Notes: generated by a model not told the origin, from the sequence alone. Shown: positions 25,888-36,766, counted from the stretch's first letter. The stretch: 64,000 nt of DNA from JADGHX01 sp037200125 (GCA_037200125.1 JBBCGS010000003.1:62001-126000); one strand, 5' to 3'. A program made the numbers and translations.

Positions 25888-26856
25888 ATGATCACAGCGA
25901 TGTCCCAGAAGAAGCCAACCCTCGGCCGAAGTCTCGCCGCGCTGCTGCCGAACACGTTCGCGCACGTGCCGTCGTCGTCGGGTGGCGCGCCCGCCACCGA
26001 GTCACATGGCTCACCCGCGCTCGCGCCAGGCGATGAGCTTGCGAAGTTGCCGCTAGACCTGCTTCAGCGAGGCAAGTACCAGCCACGCGTGGACATGCGG
26101 CAGGAGACGCTCCAGGACCTGGCGAATTCAATCAAGGCGCAGGGCGTCGTTCAGCCCATCGTCGTGAGGCCGGTCGGCTCGCCGGCACCGGGCGTCTCAC
26201 AGCGGTACGAGATCGTTGCGGGCGAGCGCCGCTGGCGCGCGTCGCAGCTCGCGGGGCTCGCGGATATACCCGCGATCATCAGGCACATCCCCGACGAAGC
26301 GGCCATCGCCGTCGCGCTCATCGAGAACATCCAGCGCGAGGATCTCAATTCGCTGGAAGAGGCGCGCGCGCTGGACCGGCTGATTAACGAGTTCCAGCTC
26401 ACGCACCAGCAGTGCGCGGACGCCATCGGCCGGTCGCGTGCCGCGGTGTCGAACCTGCTTCGGCTTCTCGAAGCGGCGCCTGAAGTGTGTGAGATGGTCG
26501 CGCAGCATTCGCTGGAGATGGGCCATGCCCGCGCGTTGCTCGGGCTGACGAACAAGCGCAAGCAGGCCGAAATCGCGGCGGAAGTCGTCAAGAAGGGCAT
26601 GTCGGTGCGCGAGACCGAGGCGCTGGTGCGGCGCTTGGGGAGCGCTTCCGCGAGCGGGTCCGCAGGCTCCGGCGAGTCCGCGGCAGCCGCCGGGAGCGGC
26701 TCGAGCGACCCGAACGTGGGGCGCCTCGAGCGGGACCTCGCCGAGAAGCTCGGCGCGAAGGTCACGATCCAGCACGGCGCGTCGGGCAAGGGCAAGGTCG
26801 TCGTGACCTACAACAGCCTCGACGAGCTCGACGGCATCCTCGCGCACATACAATAG
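25888..26856 (+). CDS. parB: Chromosome-partitioning CTPase/DNA-binding protein ParB
   Basis: A 322-residue ParB/Spo0J protein that loads at parS sites, hydrolyses CTP and spreads as a sliding clamp. The CTP-binding fold has KYQPR and the boxes IVAGERRWRASQLAG and IENIQREDLNSLEEA. The parS-binding helix-turn-helix is THQQCADAIGRSRAAVSNLL. A Gly/Ser-rich linker (about 245-270) leads to the C-terminal dimerisation domain. The ATG at 25900 (MSQKKP) is an equally good start. No consensus parS site was found in this window. Confidence 0.95.
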   Translation: MITAMSQKKPTLGRSLAALLPNTFAHVPSSSGGAPATESHGSPALAPGDELAKLPLDLLQRGKYQPRVDMRQETLQDLANSIKAQGVVQPIVVRPVGSPAPGVSQRYEIVAGERRWRASQLAGLADIPAIIRHIPDEAAIAVALIENIQREDLNSLEEARALDRLINEFQLTHQQCADAIGRSRAAVSNLLRLLEAAPEVCEMVAQHSLEMGHARALLGLTNKRKQAEIAAEVVKKGMSVRETEALVRRLGSASASGSAGSGESAAAAGSGSSDPNVGRLERDLAEKLGAKVTIQHGASGKGKVVVTYNSLDELDGILAHIQ

Positions 26857-27018
26857 AGCGGCATCATCCACTTACGGGTGCGCGAGCGGCGCCGGGCGGC
26901 GTCCAGCGGTCTTCCGGAGCGGCGGCGCCGGTAAAACTCAAAATCGAACGATAACCGCACCGTAAAAAATTTCTGCTCCGCGCCCTGTTCCGATGTGGAA
27001 TTCCAAAACGCTGATCTC

Positions 27019-27024
27019 TATAAT
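27019..27024 (+). promoter_or_regulatory. Probable -10 element of the atp operon promoter
   Basis: A perfect TATAAT about 145 bases before atpI. Seventeen bases upstream lies TGGAAT, a weak -35. Transcription would start near 27031 and produce an about 90-nucleotide leader ahead of the hairpin at 27077-27120. Confidence 0.6.
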
Positions 27025-27062
27025 CCCGCGGCTTCGCGCCGGACTACCTAAGTAGTTGTACG

Positions 27063-27120
27063 GCAAGAGTAAAGCGAAGCCACTTCCCCACTCTTGCAGG
27101 AGTTCGGAAAGTGGCTTTTT
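27063..27120 (+). promoter_or_regulatory. Terminator/antiterminator-like leader of the atp operon
   Basis: Two competing pairings occur here. The terminator stem is AAGCCACTTCC (27077-27087) with GGAAAGTGGCTT (27106-27117), helped by an inner ACTC/GAGT, followed by TTTTTT. The alternative helix pairs GCAAGAGT (27063-27070) with ACTCTTGC (27090-27097); it captures the 5' arm of the terminator in its loop and uses up the inner ACTC. It could be an attenuator for the ATP synthase genes or simply the parB terminator. Confidence 0.5.
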
Positions 27121-27167
27121 TAATGCTCGGAAGAAGCGCCGCAGGCGCGCAGGTGATGGGGGTCTCA

Positions 27168-27599
27168 ATGGATGCCGCGCAGGCACGTCGGGTGGGTTTC
27201 ACCGTCGTGTTCTGGCAGGGCGCAGTGACCGTCGTCGTCGCGCTCGTCAGTTATGTGATGGCCGGTCGCCTCGCTGCCGTTTCGGCGCTGGTAGGCGGCG
27301 GTATCAGCACGCTCGCGAGCCTGGTGATGGCCGCCCTGAGTTTCAGGCGTTCATCGCTTGCGAATCCGTACAGTGCGGTGCGCGGGTTCTACGTCGGTGA
27401 AGCGGCCAAGCTCGCGACCGTCGTGGTGCTGTTCAGTTTGGTTTTGCGAACAATGAAGGTCTCGCCGCTGGCGATGTTCGTGGCCTTTATGGCGACCTTC
27501 TTCGTGTATTGGGTTGCGCTAGCCAATGCGCTGCCGACGTTGGGCCGGTCGAAAGATCCGGCACGGAACGCGGCGGTGCCGGCGCGGCGCGAGGGGTGA
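27168..27599 (+). CDS. atpI: ATP synthase subunit I (AtpI)
   Basis: A small membrane protein (143 residues from this start) with four hydrophobic segments, first gene of the atp operon. AtpI is not part of the finished enzyme; it helps assemble the c-ring or supplies Mg2+. Segments: VVFWQGAVTVVVALVSYVMA, SALVGGGISTLASLVMAALS, KLATVVVLFSLVLRT and AMFVAFMATFFVYWVALANA. The start is uncertain: ATG 27168 has GGGGG five bases upstream; ATG 27156 and a GTG at 27111 are in frame, but the latter lies within the hairpin stem. atpB follows 12 bases later. Confidence 0.85.
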   Translation: MDAAQARRVGFTVVFWQGAVTVVVALVSYVMAGRLAAVSALVGGGISTLASLVMAALSFRRSSLANPYSAVRGFYVGEAAKLATVVVLFSLVLRTMKVSPLAMFVAFMATFFVYWVALANALPTLGRSKDPARNAAVPARREG

Positions 27600-27611
27600 A
27601 GTGGGAACGAC

Positions 27612-28481
27612 ATGGCTGCTGTAGAACACGCTGCTGATCAGGCGCCGACCGCCAACGAATACATCGTCCATCACCTGACGTTTCTGAAGAACCATGAGCC
27701 GAAGGGCATCATCGACTTCAGCGTGGTGCATTGGGACAGTGTCTTTTTCTCGGTGCTGCTCGCCGTGCTGTTCGCAGGCTCGTTCTGGCTTGCCGCCCGC
27801 AAGGCGGGCGCGACCGGCGTGCCGAAGGGCTTCCAGAGCTTCGTCGAGCTGATCATCGACTTCATCGACACCACGGTGAAGGAAAGCTTCAGCCACCACA
27901 GCAAGGTGATCGCGCCGCTCGCGCTCACCATCTTCATGTGGGTGTTCCTCTTCAACTTCATGGACCTGCTGCCGGTCGACCTGCTGCCCAAGGTGGCGCA
28001 CCTCGTCGGCGTGGAGCACCTGAAGTCCGTGCCGAGCACCGACGTGAACGTGACGTTCGGCATGTCGCTCACCGTGTTCGCGCTCATCATTTTCTACAGC
28101 ATCAAGATGAAGGGGCTCGGCGGCTTCGTCAGCGAGTTCACGATGCAGCCGTTCGCGGCGAAGAATCCGGTGGTGAAGGTGCTGCTGATCCCGGCGAACC
28201 TGCTGCTGGAAATCGTGCCGTTCATCGCGCGCCCGATCTCGCTGTCACTGCGTCTCTTCGGCAACCTGTTCGCCGGGGAGATGATTTTCCTGCTCATCGC
28301 GCTGATGACGCTCAACGGTCTCGCCGGCCTCACGGGCGTCGCCGGTTGGCTGGGCATCGTCGCTCACATCGTGCTCGGGCTTGCGTGGGCGATCTTCCAC
28401 ATTCTGGTGATCACGCTGCAGGCTTTCATATTCATGGTGCTGACGATCATCTATCTGTCGCTGGCCCACGAGCATCATTGA
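27612..28481 (+). CDS. atpB: ATP synthase F0 subunit a
   Basis: A 289-residue integral membrane subunit that forms the proton half-channels against the c-ring. The essential arginine helix is visible in PISLSLRLFGNLFAGEMI, and the penultimate helix carries the conserved polar residues (WAIFHILVITLQAFIFMVLT). The N-terminus is about 20 residues longer than in E. coli, as in many gamma- and betaproteobacteria. Confidence 0.97.
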   Translation: MAAVEHAADQAPTANEYIVHHLTFLKNHEPKGIIDFSVVHWDSVFFSVLLAVLFAGSFWLAARKAGATGVPKGFQSFVELIIDFIDTTVKESFSHHSKVIAPLALTIFMWVFLFNFMDLLPVDLLPKVAHLVGVEHLKSVPSTDVNVTFGMSLTVFALIIFYSIKMKGLGGFVSEFTMQPFAAKNPVVKVLLIPANLLLEIVPFIARPISLSLRLFGNLFAGEMIFLLIALMTLNGLAGLTGVAGWLGIVAHIVLGLAWAIFHILVITLQAFIFMVLTIIYLSLAHEHH

Positions 28482-28542
28482 TGTCGCGCGCGCCACGGGC
28501 GCCAGGACGTTTTTTTTTCGATTGGCTTTTTCGTTTCCAGTT

Positions 28543-28548
28543 AGGAGG
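28543..28548 (+). promoter_or_regulatory. Strong ribosome-binding site of atpE with U-rich leader
   Basis: Perfect AGGAGG six bases before the atpE ATG. It is preceded by runs of nine T (28510-28518) and more T-rich sequence. In E. coli atpE a U-rich translation-initiation region drives the high c-subunit output needed for a multimeric ring; the same design appears here. Confidence 0.8.
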
Positions 28549-28553
28549 ATTGA

Positions 28554-28826
28554 ATGGCAACTATCTACGGTATGACCGTGCTGGCCGTGGGCATCATTTT
28601 CGGCCTCGGCGCGCTCGGCACCGCCATTGGCTTCGGCATTCTCGGTGGCCGCTTCCTGGAAGGCGCCGCGCGCCAGCCGGAGCTCACCCCGATGCTGCAG
28701 ACCAAGATGTTCATCGTCGCGGCGCTCGTCGACGCGGTCGCGATGATCGGCATCGGCTTCGCGCTCTTCTTCACGTTTGCGAATCCGTTCATCACGGCTG
28801 CGCAGGCTGCCGGCGGCGCGGGCTAA
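28554..28826 (+). CDS. atpE: ATP synthase F0 subunit c
   Basis: A 90-residue two-helix proteolipid that forms the rotating c-ring. The polar loop ARQPEL and the proton-carrying Asp in FIVAALVDAVAMIGIGFA are present. No Na+-type Gln/Glu-Ser pattern is seen, so the enzyme is proton-coupled. Confidence 0.98.
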   Translation: MATIYGMTVLAVGIIFGLGALGTAIGFGILGGRFLEGAARQPELTPMLQTKMFIVAALVDAVAMIGIGFALFFTFANPFITAAQAAGGAG

Positions 28827-28891
28827 TTGAGCCCGGCGTGCCCGCTTCCCGGTAGTGCCGGGCGTTTGCGGGTCAAGGCGAGGAGACGAAC

Positions 28892-29362
28892 GTGAATATC
28901 AACTTCACTCTCATCATCCAGATGGTGGTCTTCGGGCTATTGATCTGGTTCACGATGAAGTTCGTGTGGCCGATCATTCTCGGCGCCATGGAGGCGCGCG
29001 AGAAGAAGATCGCTGCGGGGCTTGCTGCGGCCGAGAAAGGCCAGCAGGAACTGTCGCAGGCGCGTAGCAATTCCGACTCGATCATCCGTGAAGCGCGCGA
29101 CCGCGCCCAGCAGATCATCGACCAGGCGCAGCACCGCGCAAACGAGATCGTCGACCAGGCGAAGTCGACCGCGACGCAGGAAGGCCAGCGTCTCGTGGCG
29201 GCCGCCCAGCAGCAGATCGATCTCGAAGCGAACCGCGCACGCGAAAGCCTGCGCAAGGAAGTGGCGACGCTCGCCGTCAGCACGGCGTCGAAGCTGCTCG
29301 AGCGCGAGATCGACCCGCGCGCCCATGCGGACCTGATCAGCAAGCTCGCAACGCAGATCTGA
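28892..29362 (+). CDS. atpF: ATP synthase F0 subunit b
   Basis: A 156-residue peripheral-stalk subunit. One N-terminal membrane helix (LIIQMVVFGLLIWFTMKFVW) is followed by a long charged coiled coil rich in Ala, Gln and Glu, with the dimer contact region ending at the C-terminus. Length equals that of the E. coli protein. Four bases separate it from atpH. Confidence 0.97.
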   Translation: MNINFTLIIQMVVFGLLIWFTMKFVWPIILGAMEAREKKIAAGLAAAEKGQQELSQARSNSDSIIREARDRAQQIIDQAQHRANEIVDQAKSTATQEGQRLVAAAQQQIDLEANRARESLRKEVATLAVSTASKLLEREIDPRAHADLISKLATQI

Positions 29363-29366
29363 AGCA

Positions 29367-29903
29367 ATGGCAGACCGTAGCACCATCGCGAGACCTTACG
29401 CCCGAGCCGCTTTCGAAGAAGCGCGCGCGGACAAGCGTCTGGCACCCTGGTTCGATGCGCTCAACAACGGCGCGCTCGTCGTGCAGGATCCGCGGGTGCA
29501 GAACCTGCTCGGCGATCCGCGCGTGACGCCTGCGCAGCTCGCGCAGTTCGTCATCGATATCGCCGGCAACGGGCTTGAAGAGCACGGCAAGAACTTCGTG
29601 CGAACCCTCGCGGAGAATCGCCGTCTCGGCTATCTGCCCGAGATCGCCGCGATCTTCAGTGAGCTGAAAGATGCCGAAGAGGGCATCGTCGACGTCACGG
29701 TCACCTCCGCCGCGCCGCTCGACCAGCAACAGCAGCTCACGCTGAGCGAGGCTCTTGCGCGCAGGCTCAAGCGCCAGGTGCGCCTGCATTGTGCGACGGA
29801 CGCGACGCTGATCGGTGGCGCGGTCCTGCGCGCTGGTGACCTGGTAATCGACGGCTCACTGCGCACGCGCCTCGAGCGCATGGCGACTGACCTGACTGCG
29901 TGA
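29367..29903 (+). CDS. atpH: ATP synthase F1 subunit delta
   Basis: A 178-residue delta (OSCP-like) subunit linking the peripheral stalk to the F1 head. Starts ADRSTIARPYARAAFEEARA, the classic delta signature, and ends with the conserved GGAVLRAGDLVIDGSLRTRL segment. Confidence 0.97.
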   Translation: MADRSTIARPYARAAFEEARADKRLAPWFDALNNGALVVQDPRVQNLLGDPRVTPAQLAQFVIDIAGNGLEEHGKNFVRTLAENRRLGYLPEIAAIFSELKDAEEGIVDVTVTSAAPLDQQQQLTLSEALARRLKRQVRLHCATDATLIGGAVLRAGDLVIDGSLRTRLERMATDLTA

Positions 29904-29969
29904 TTCATGTTTGTGGGGCTGCGAAGCAACCTCACTAAAATCCGGGGCGAAGCCCTCCGAGGAAATTGA

Positions 29970-31508
<1,539 letters not shown>

Positions 31509-31509
31509 T

Positions 31510-31542
31510 TACAAATTCGAATCTGTTTTGAATTTGTATTTT
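31510..31542 (+). terminator. Hairpin between atpA and atpG
   Basis: TACAAATTC and GAATTTGTA pair perfectly (9 bp) around an 11-base loop, followed by TTTT. It looks like a weak intrinsic terminator, though the operon continues; it may reduce downstream expression or protect the upstream messenger. Confidence 0.6.
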
Positions 31543-31564
31543 CACCTGAGGCCGTAAGAAGCAG

Positions 31565-32425
31565 ATGCCGGGCACAAAGGAAATCCGCACGAAGATCGCG
31601 AGTGTGAAGAGCACTCAGAAGATCACGAAGGCCATGCAGATGGTGGCCACGAGCAAGATGCGTCGTGCACAGGACCGCATGAAGCTCGCGCGTCCGTATG
31701 CGGACAAGATCCGCTCGGTCATCGGCCACCTGAACGAGGCGAATCCGGACTATCGCCATCCGTTCCTGCAGGAGCGCGAGCCGAAGTCGATCGGCGTCAT
31801 CGTCGTGTCGTCGGATCGCGGCCTCGCGGGCGGCCTGAACGCGAACGTGTTCAAGCAGACGCTGCTGCTGCTGCGTGAATGGCAGGGCAAGGGCGCGAGC
31901 GTGAGCCTGTGCATCATCGGCACGAAGGGCACGGTGTTCTTCCGCCGGCTCGGGCTACCGATTCTCGCCAATGTCTCCGGTCTCGGCGACAAGCCGCACG
32001 TGAAAGACCTCATCGGCACCGTGAAGGTGATGCTCGACGCGTATCGCGAGGGCAAGGTCGATCGCGTCTTCATCGTCAATTCGACGTTCGTGAACACGAT
32101 GACGCAGCAACCGACGGTGCTGCAGCTTCTGCCGGTGCTGCCCGTCGACAACAGCGGGTTGCAGGAGCACTGGGACTACATCTACGAGCCCGATTCGCGA
32201 GAGATCCTCGACGGGCTGCTGATGCGCTACATCGAATCGCAGGTGTATCGCGCGGTCGTGGAGAACGTCGCCTCCGAGATGGCGGCGCGCATGGTCGCCA
32301 TGAAGGCCGCCACCGACAACGCCGGCGACCTCATCAGCGAGCTTCAATTGATCTACAACAAGGCGCGCCAGGCCGCGATCACGAAAGAGCTTTCGGAGAT
32401 CGTCGGTGGTGCGGCGGCGGTTTGA
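31565..32425 (+). CDS. atpG: ATP synthase F1 subunit gamma
   Basis: A 286-residue central-shaft subunit. N-terminal shaft helix GTKEIRTKIASVKSTQKITK and AMQMVATSKMRRAQ; C-terminal helix MVAMKAATDNAGDLISELQL followed by YNKARQAAITKELSEIVGGA, the conserved end that inserts into the alpha3-beta3 ring. Full length. Confidence 0.98.
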   Translation: MPGTKEIRTKIASVKSTQKITKAMQMVATSKMRRAQDRMKLARPYADKIRSVIGHLNEANPDYRHPFLQEREPKSIGVIVVSSDRGLAGGLNANVFKQTLLLLREWQGKGASVSLCIIGTKGTVFFRRLGLPILANVSGLGDKPHVKDLIGTVKVMLDAYREGKVDRVFIVNSTFVNTMTQQPTVLQLLPVLPVDNSGLQEHWDYIYEPDSREILDGLLMRYIESQVYRAVVENVASEMAARMVAMKAATDNAGDLISELQLIYNKARQAAITKELSEIVGGAAAV

Positions 32426-32584
32426 TTTTGTTTGAACCCCAGGGGTTCATGAAGGTTTGTTCGAGCCCTCGAAAGGGGCCGAGAGAATTTTGTCGAGCCC
32501 CGCAGGGGTTCACGAAGATTTGTTCGAGCCCTCAAAGGGGCTGAGAGAATTTTGTCGAGCCCCCGCAGGGGGCTCATAGAGGAA
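32426..32584. repeat. 62-bp tandem repeat with hairpins between atpG and atpD
   Basis: About two and a half copies of a 62-bp unit, beginning at 32426, 32488 and 32550 (each with TTTTG). Every unit holds one or two palindromes: GAACCCCAGGGGTTC, GAGCCCCGCAGGGGTTC, GAGCCCCCGCAGGGGGCTC, plus CGAGCCCT/AGGGGC-type stems, then GAGAGAATTTTGTC. The last partial unit ends at the atpD ribosome-binding stretch (AGAGGAA). The repeat is non-coding and inside an operon. Confidence 0.93.
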
Positions 32585-32588
32585 TAAC

Positions 32589-34010
<1,422 letters not shown>

Positions 34011-34070
34011 TCCACTCGGTCCAGGTCGCGGCCGCGAGCCGCGACCTGGAGTCGAACAGGACACAGATAC

Positions 34071-34505
34071 ATGGCTGACTCCGCACCTCACACCATTCAC
34101 GTCGACATCGTCAGCGCCGAGGGCGAGATCTTCTCCGGCTCGGCGGAGATGGTGTTCGCCCCCGCCCTGATGGGCGAGCTGGGCATCGCTCCTCGTCACG
34201 CCCCGCTGCTTACGCTGCTGAAGGCGGGCGAAGTGCGTGTGAAGCTGCCCGGCGGCGAAGAGCAGAGTTTCTTCGTCGGCGGCGGCGCGCTCGAAGTGCA
34301 GCCGAAGCAGGTCACCGTGCTCGCCGACACGGCGCTGCGCGCGAAGGACATCGATGAAGCCGCCGCGCTGGCCGCCAAGCAGAAGGCGGAAGAAGCGCTG
34401 AAGAATCGCGAAGGCGACATCTCGCAGGCCGAAGCGCTTGCGGAGCTCTCGCGCGCGGCCGCGCAGCTGAAGATGATCGAGAAGCTGCGGAAGATTCGCG
34501 GCTGA
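34071..34505 (+). CDS. atpC: ATP synthase F1 subunit epsilon
   Basis: A 144-residue subunit with the N-terminal beta-sandwich (HTIHVDIVSAEGEIFSG; MGELGIAPRHAPLLTLLKAG) and the C-terminal helical hairpin that inhibits rotation (REGDISQAEALAELSRAAAQ). It closes the operon; the two-hairpin intergenic repeat follows it and may act as terminator. Confidence 0.97.
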   Translation: MADSAPHTIHVDIVSAEGEIFSGSAEMVFAPALMGELGIAPRHAPLLTLLKAGEVRVKLPGGEEQSFFVGGGALEVQPKQVTVLADTALRAKDIDEAAALAAKQKAEEALKNREGDISQAEALAELSRAAAQLKMIEKLRKIRG

Positions 34506-34518
34506 TTCGTTTCCTCGA

Positions 34519-34617
34519 TCGGGCGTAGCTACGCGTGATTCCAGGCGACAAAAACCACGCCTTTTGTCGCCGGCAACGAAGCTGATGTCCGAAAAAGCGC
34601 CGCAGGCGACTTTTTCC
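34519..34617. repeat. Intergenic two-hairpin repeat, copy B
   Basis: Second copy of the about 100-bp repeat found at 24848-24947, in the same orientation, again just after a plus-strand gene (atpC) and ahead of a plus-strand gene. Its first stem is GACAAAA/TTTTGTC, changed on both sides relative to copy A (GGCAAAAA/TTTTTGCC); this compensatory change supports a conserved structure. Confidence 0.8.
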
Positions 34618-34666
34618 AATGAACGAGCGAGCGCGCTTTTCATTGGCGCCGGGGTAGAACGCAGCC

Positions 34667-36724
34667 ATGGATCCACTCGTCGTCGACGTAGAGCTCGCTC
34701 CCACGGATTGGGACGCCCTCCAGCGCTACCTTCAGACACGTTCGAAGCAGCGGACGTCCAGGCGCGACTATCTCCTGAACGCGCTGCTGGCGGCGGTTCC
34801 GGTGATCATCGTTCTCTATCTGCTGGAGTCCGGTCACGGACAGCTCTCGCCGCTGACCATCGCCGTCGGGCTACTGGCCGTCGGCTTCTGCGTGACGCTG
34901 CTTCGGCGTCGCGCGCTCCGGGCGGCTCGACCGAAACCCGGCTCCGCCTCGATCGCGGGCACCCGTTTCGAAATCGATTCGATCGGCTTGCGCACGGTGC
35001 GCAAGCATCAGTCGGGCTTCGCCGACTGGCACGTCGTCCAGGCGATCGATGAAACGAGCGAACACGTCTTCCTGCCGCTGGATACGCTCGTCGCGTATGT
35101 GATTCCGAAACGGCAGATTGTTTCGGTTGCTCCCGAAGCGTTTGTTGCGCAGCTGCGGCAGTGGCACGCGGAACGTCGCGAGCGGAGCACTTCGTCGTCC
35201 AAGGCCGCGTCGCTTGATGCAGGGCACGGGTCATTAACAACGCCCGAGTCGTCTGAAGCACCGCCGTGGTCAACCGCGCCCGAGTCGCTTGACGCACCTC
35301 ACGCACCATCAACAGCGTCGGCGTCGCTTGGCGCGCTACGCACGCGGTCATCCTCGCCCGCGCCCCGGCGCACCTTCTGGTCCGACCTTCGCGCCAACCT
35401 GCTCGTCGGCATGCGTGTGTTCTTTTTCCGCCCGGTGCGGCCGACGGACATCGTTTCGAGCTTCGATCAGGTCGTCGCGCTACTGCTCATCCTGCTCGGT
35501 GTCGCGGCGGCGCTCGATCGCGCCACCGCCGGTGTCGACGCGGAATTCATGACCTTCGGGTTGTACACCTGGTTCGCGCTGATCCTGTTGGGTCTATGGG
35601 TTTCGGCACTCATCGCGCGTTCGATGAGCGAGCGGGCGGATACGCGCACGCTCTTGGTCGTCGGCCTCGCGACGGCCCCCTGGGTGCTCATCGTTTCGAC
35701 GGCGCTCAGCTTCATACCGGCGTCCGACGGTTCCGGGTGGTTCACCTACGCAGTGATGGCGATCGCCCTTTGGGCCGGTTTCCGTGCCGTGCGCGCGACG
35801 TACGGTTACGTTCAGCGCCAGGCGACGATGGTCATGGCCATATCGCTGGTGGCCATCGCGCTTGCCCAGAACTACCTCTACTTCGAGACACATCTCTGGG
35901 CAGAGGTTTCAGACGAAGACGAAAGCGACTTGCGCACGCCGTCATCGCAGGAAGCCGAAGCCATCTTCTTCGACCAGTCCGGGTTCGTCAGCGAAGCGCT
36001 CGACAGGCTCGAGCCGCAACGGCCCGGCGTAACCGATCTCTACTACGTTGGCTTCGCGGGCGACGGTTACCAGCGCGTGTTCCGTCGCGAGGCGCTCTTC
36101 AGCCAGCGTGTCTTCGCGGATCGCCTGGGCACAGGCCCACGTTCGCTGGAGCTGATCAACGACTACGAAGATCGGGAAAGCTTCCCTCTCGCCACGCTCG
36201 TCGCCCTGCGCTACGCGCTCTCGGGGATCGGCAAGGAGATGGATCCGAAGGAAGACGTGCTCGTCCTGTTTCTCACGTCTCACGGCTCCCGCGAAGGCGG
36301 CATCTCCGTTCGCAACGGCGTCTCGACGATCGACAGCGACTTGCCCCCGGACGACGTACGTAGCGCACTGGACGACGCGGGGATCCGCTGGCGCATCGTC
36401 ATCGTCTCAGCCTGCTACTCAGGCGTGTTCGTCGAGCCGCTGAAGTCGGACACGACGATGATCCTCACCGCCGCCGACTCCCAGAACACATCTTTCGGCT
36501 GCGCCGACGATCGCGAGCTCACGTACTTCGGCGAAGCCTTCTTGCGGGATTCGCTGCCCAAAGCCCCATCGCTCCCGGCAGCGTTCGAGCACGCCCGCGA
36601 GGAGATCGCCGTGCGCGAGAAGCAGGAGAAGCTGACCCCCTCGAATCCGCAGATGTGGGTCGGGGCGTCCATGGCGAAGAAGCTCGGGCAGCTGGGGTCT
36701 TTGCCGCTCGGGATTGGTCATTGA
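34667..36724 (+). CDS. Membrane-anchored C13 (legumain/caspase-fold) peptidase with YcxB-like domain
   Basis: A 685-residue protein joining two modules. Residues about 25-155 resemble the YcxB family: two membrane helices (LLNALLAAVPVIIVLYLLES and LTIAVGLLAVGFCVTLLRRR) and a beta-rich part (TRFEIDSIGLRTVRKHQSGF). A low-complexity Ser/Ala/Pro linker (about 170-235) follows. Then come about five helices (about 265-410) and a peptidase C13 domain (about 420-670) with catalytic His539 in LFLTSHGSREGG and Cys583 in IVIVSACYSGVF. The C13 domain should face the periplasm or cytoplasm depending on topology, which I cannot settle. Bacterial C13 peptidases have unknown substrates. Both catalytic residues are intact. 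The gene stands alone between atpC and glmU. Confidence 0.85.
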   Translation: MDPLVVDVELAPTDWDALQRYLQTRSKQRTSRRDYLLNALLAAVPVIIVLYLLESGHGQLSPLTIAVGLLAVGFCVTLLRRRALRAARPKPGSASIAGTRFEIDSIGLRTVRKHQSGFADWHVVQAIDETSEHVFLPLDTLVAYVIPKRQIVSVAPEAFVAQLRQWHAERRERSTSSSKAASLDAGHGSLTTPESSEAPPWSTAPESLDAPHAPSTASASLGALRTRSSSPAPRRTFWSDLRANLLVGMRVFFFRPVRPTDIVSSFDQVVALLLILLGVAAALDRATAGVDAEFMTFGLYTWFALILLGLWVSALIARSMSERADTRTLLVVGLATAPWVLIVSTALSFIPASDGSGWFTYAVMAIALWAGFRAVRATYGYVQRQATMVMAISLVAIALAQNYLYFETHLWAEVSDEDESDLRTPSSQEAEAIFFDQSGFVSEALDRLEPQRPGVTDLYYVGFAGDGYQRVFRREALFSQRVFADRLGTGPRSLELINDYEDRESFPLATLVALRYALSGIGKEMDPKEDVLVLFLTSHGSREGGISVRNGVSTIDSDLPPDDVRSALDDAGIRWRIVIVSACYSGVFVEPLKSDTTMILTAADSQNTSFGCADDRELTYFGEAFLRDSLPKAPSLPAAFEHAREEIAVREKQEKLTPSNPQMWVGASMAKKLGQLGSLPLGIGH

Positions 36725-36733
36725 GTTGGCGCG

Positions 36734-36766
36734 CATTTGGCGCGTATTTGGAATACGCGCCAAATG
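36734..36766. terminator. Perfect 15-bp hairpin after the C13 peptidase gene
   Basis: CATTTGGCGCGTATT and AATACGCGCCAAATG pair perfectly around TGG, ten bases past the stop codon, without a T-run. Probably an mRNA 3' end structure. The rest of the gap to glmU (to 36997) contains only a weak minus-strand open frame and no clear promoter. Confidence 0.65.
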
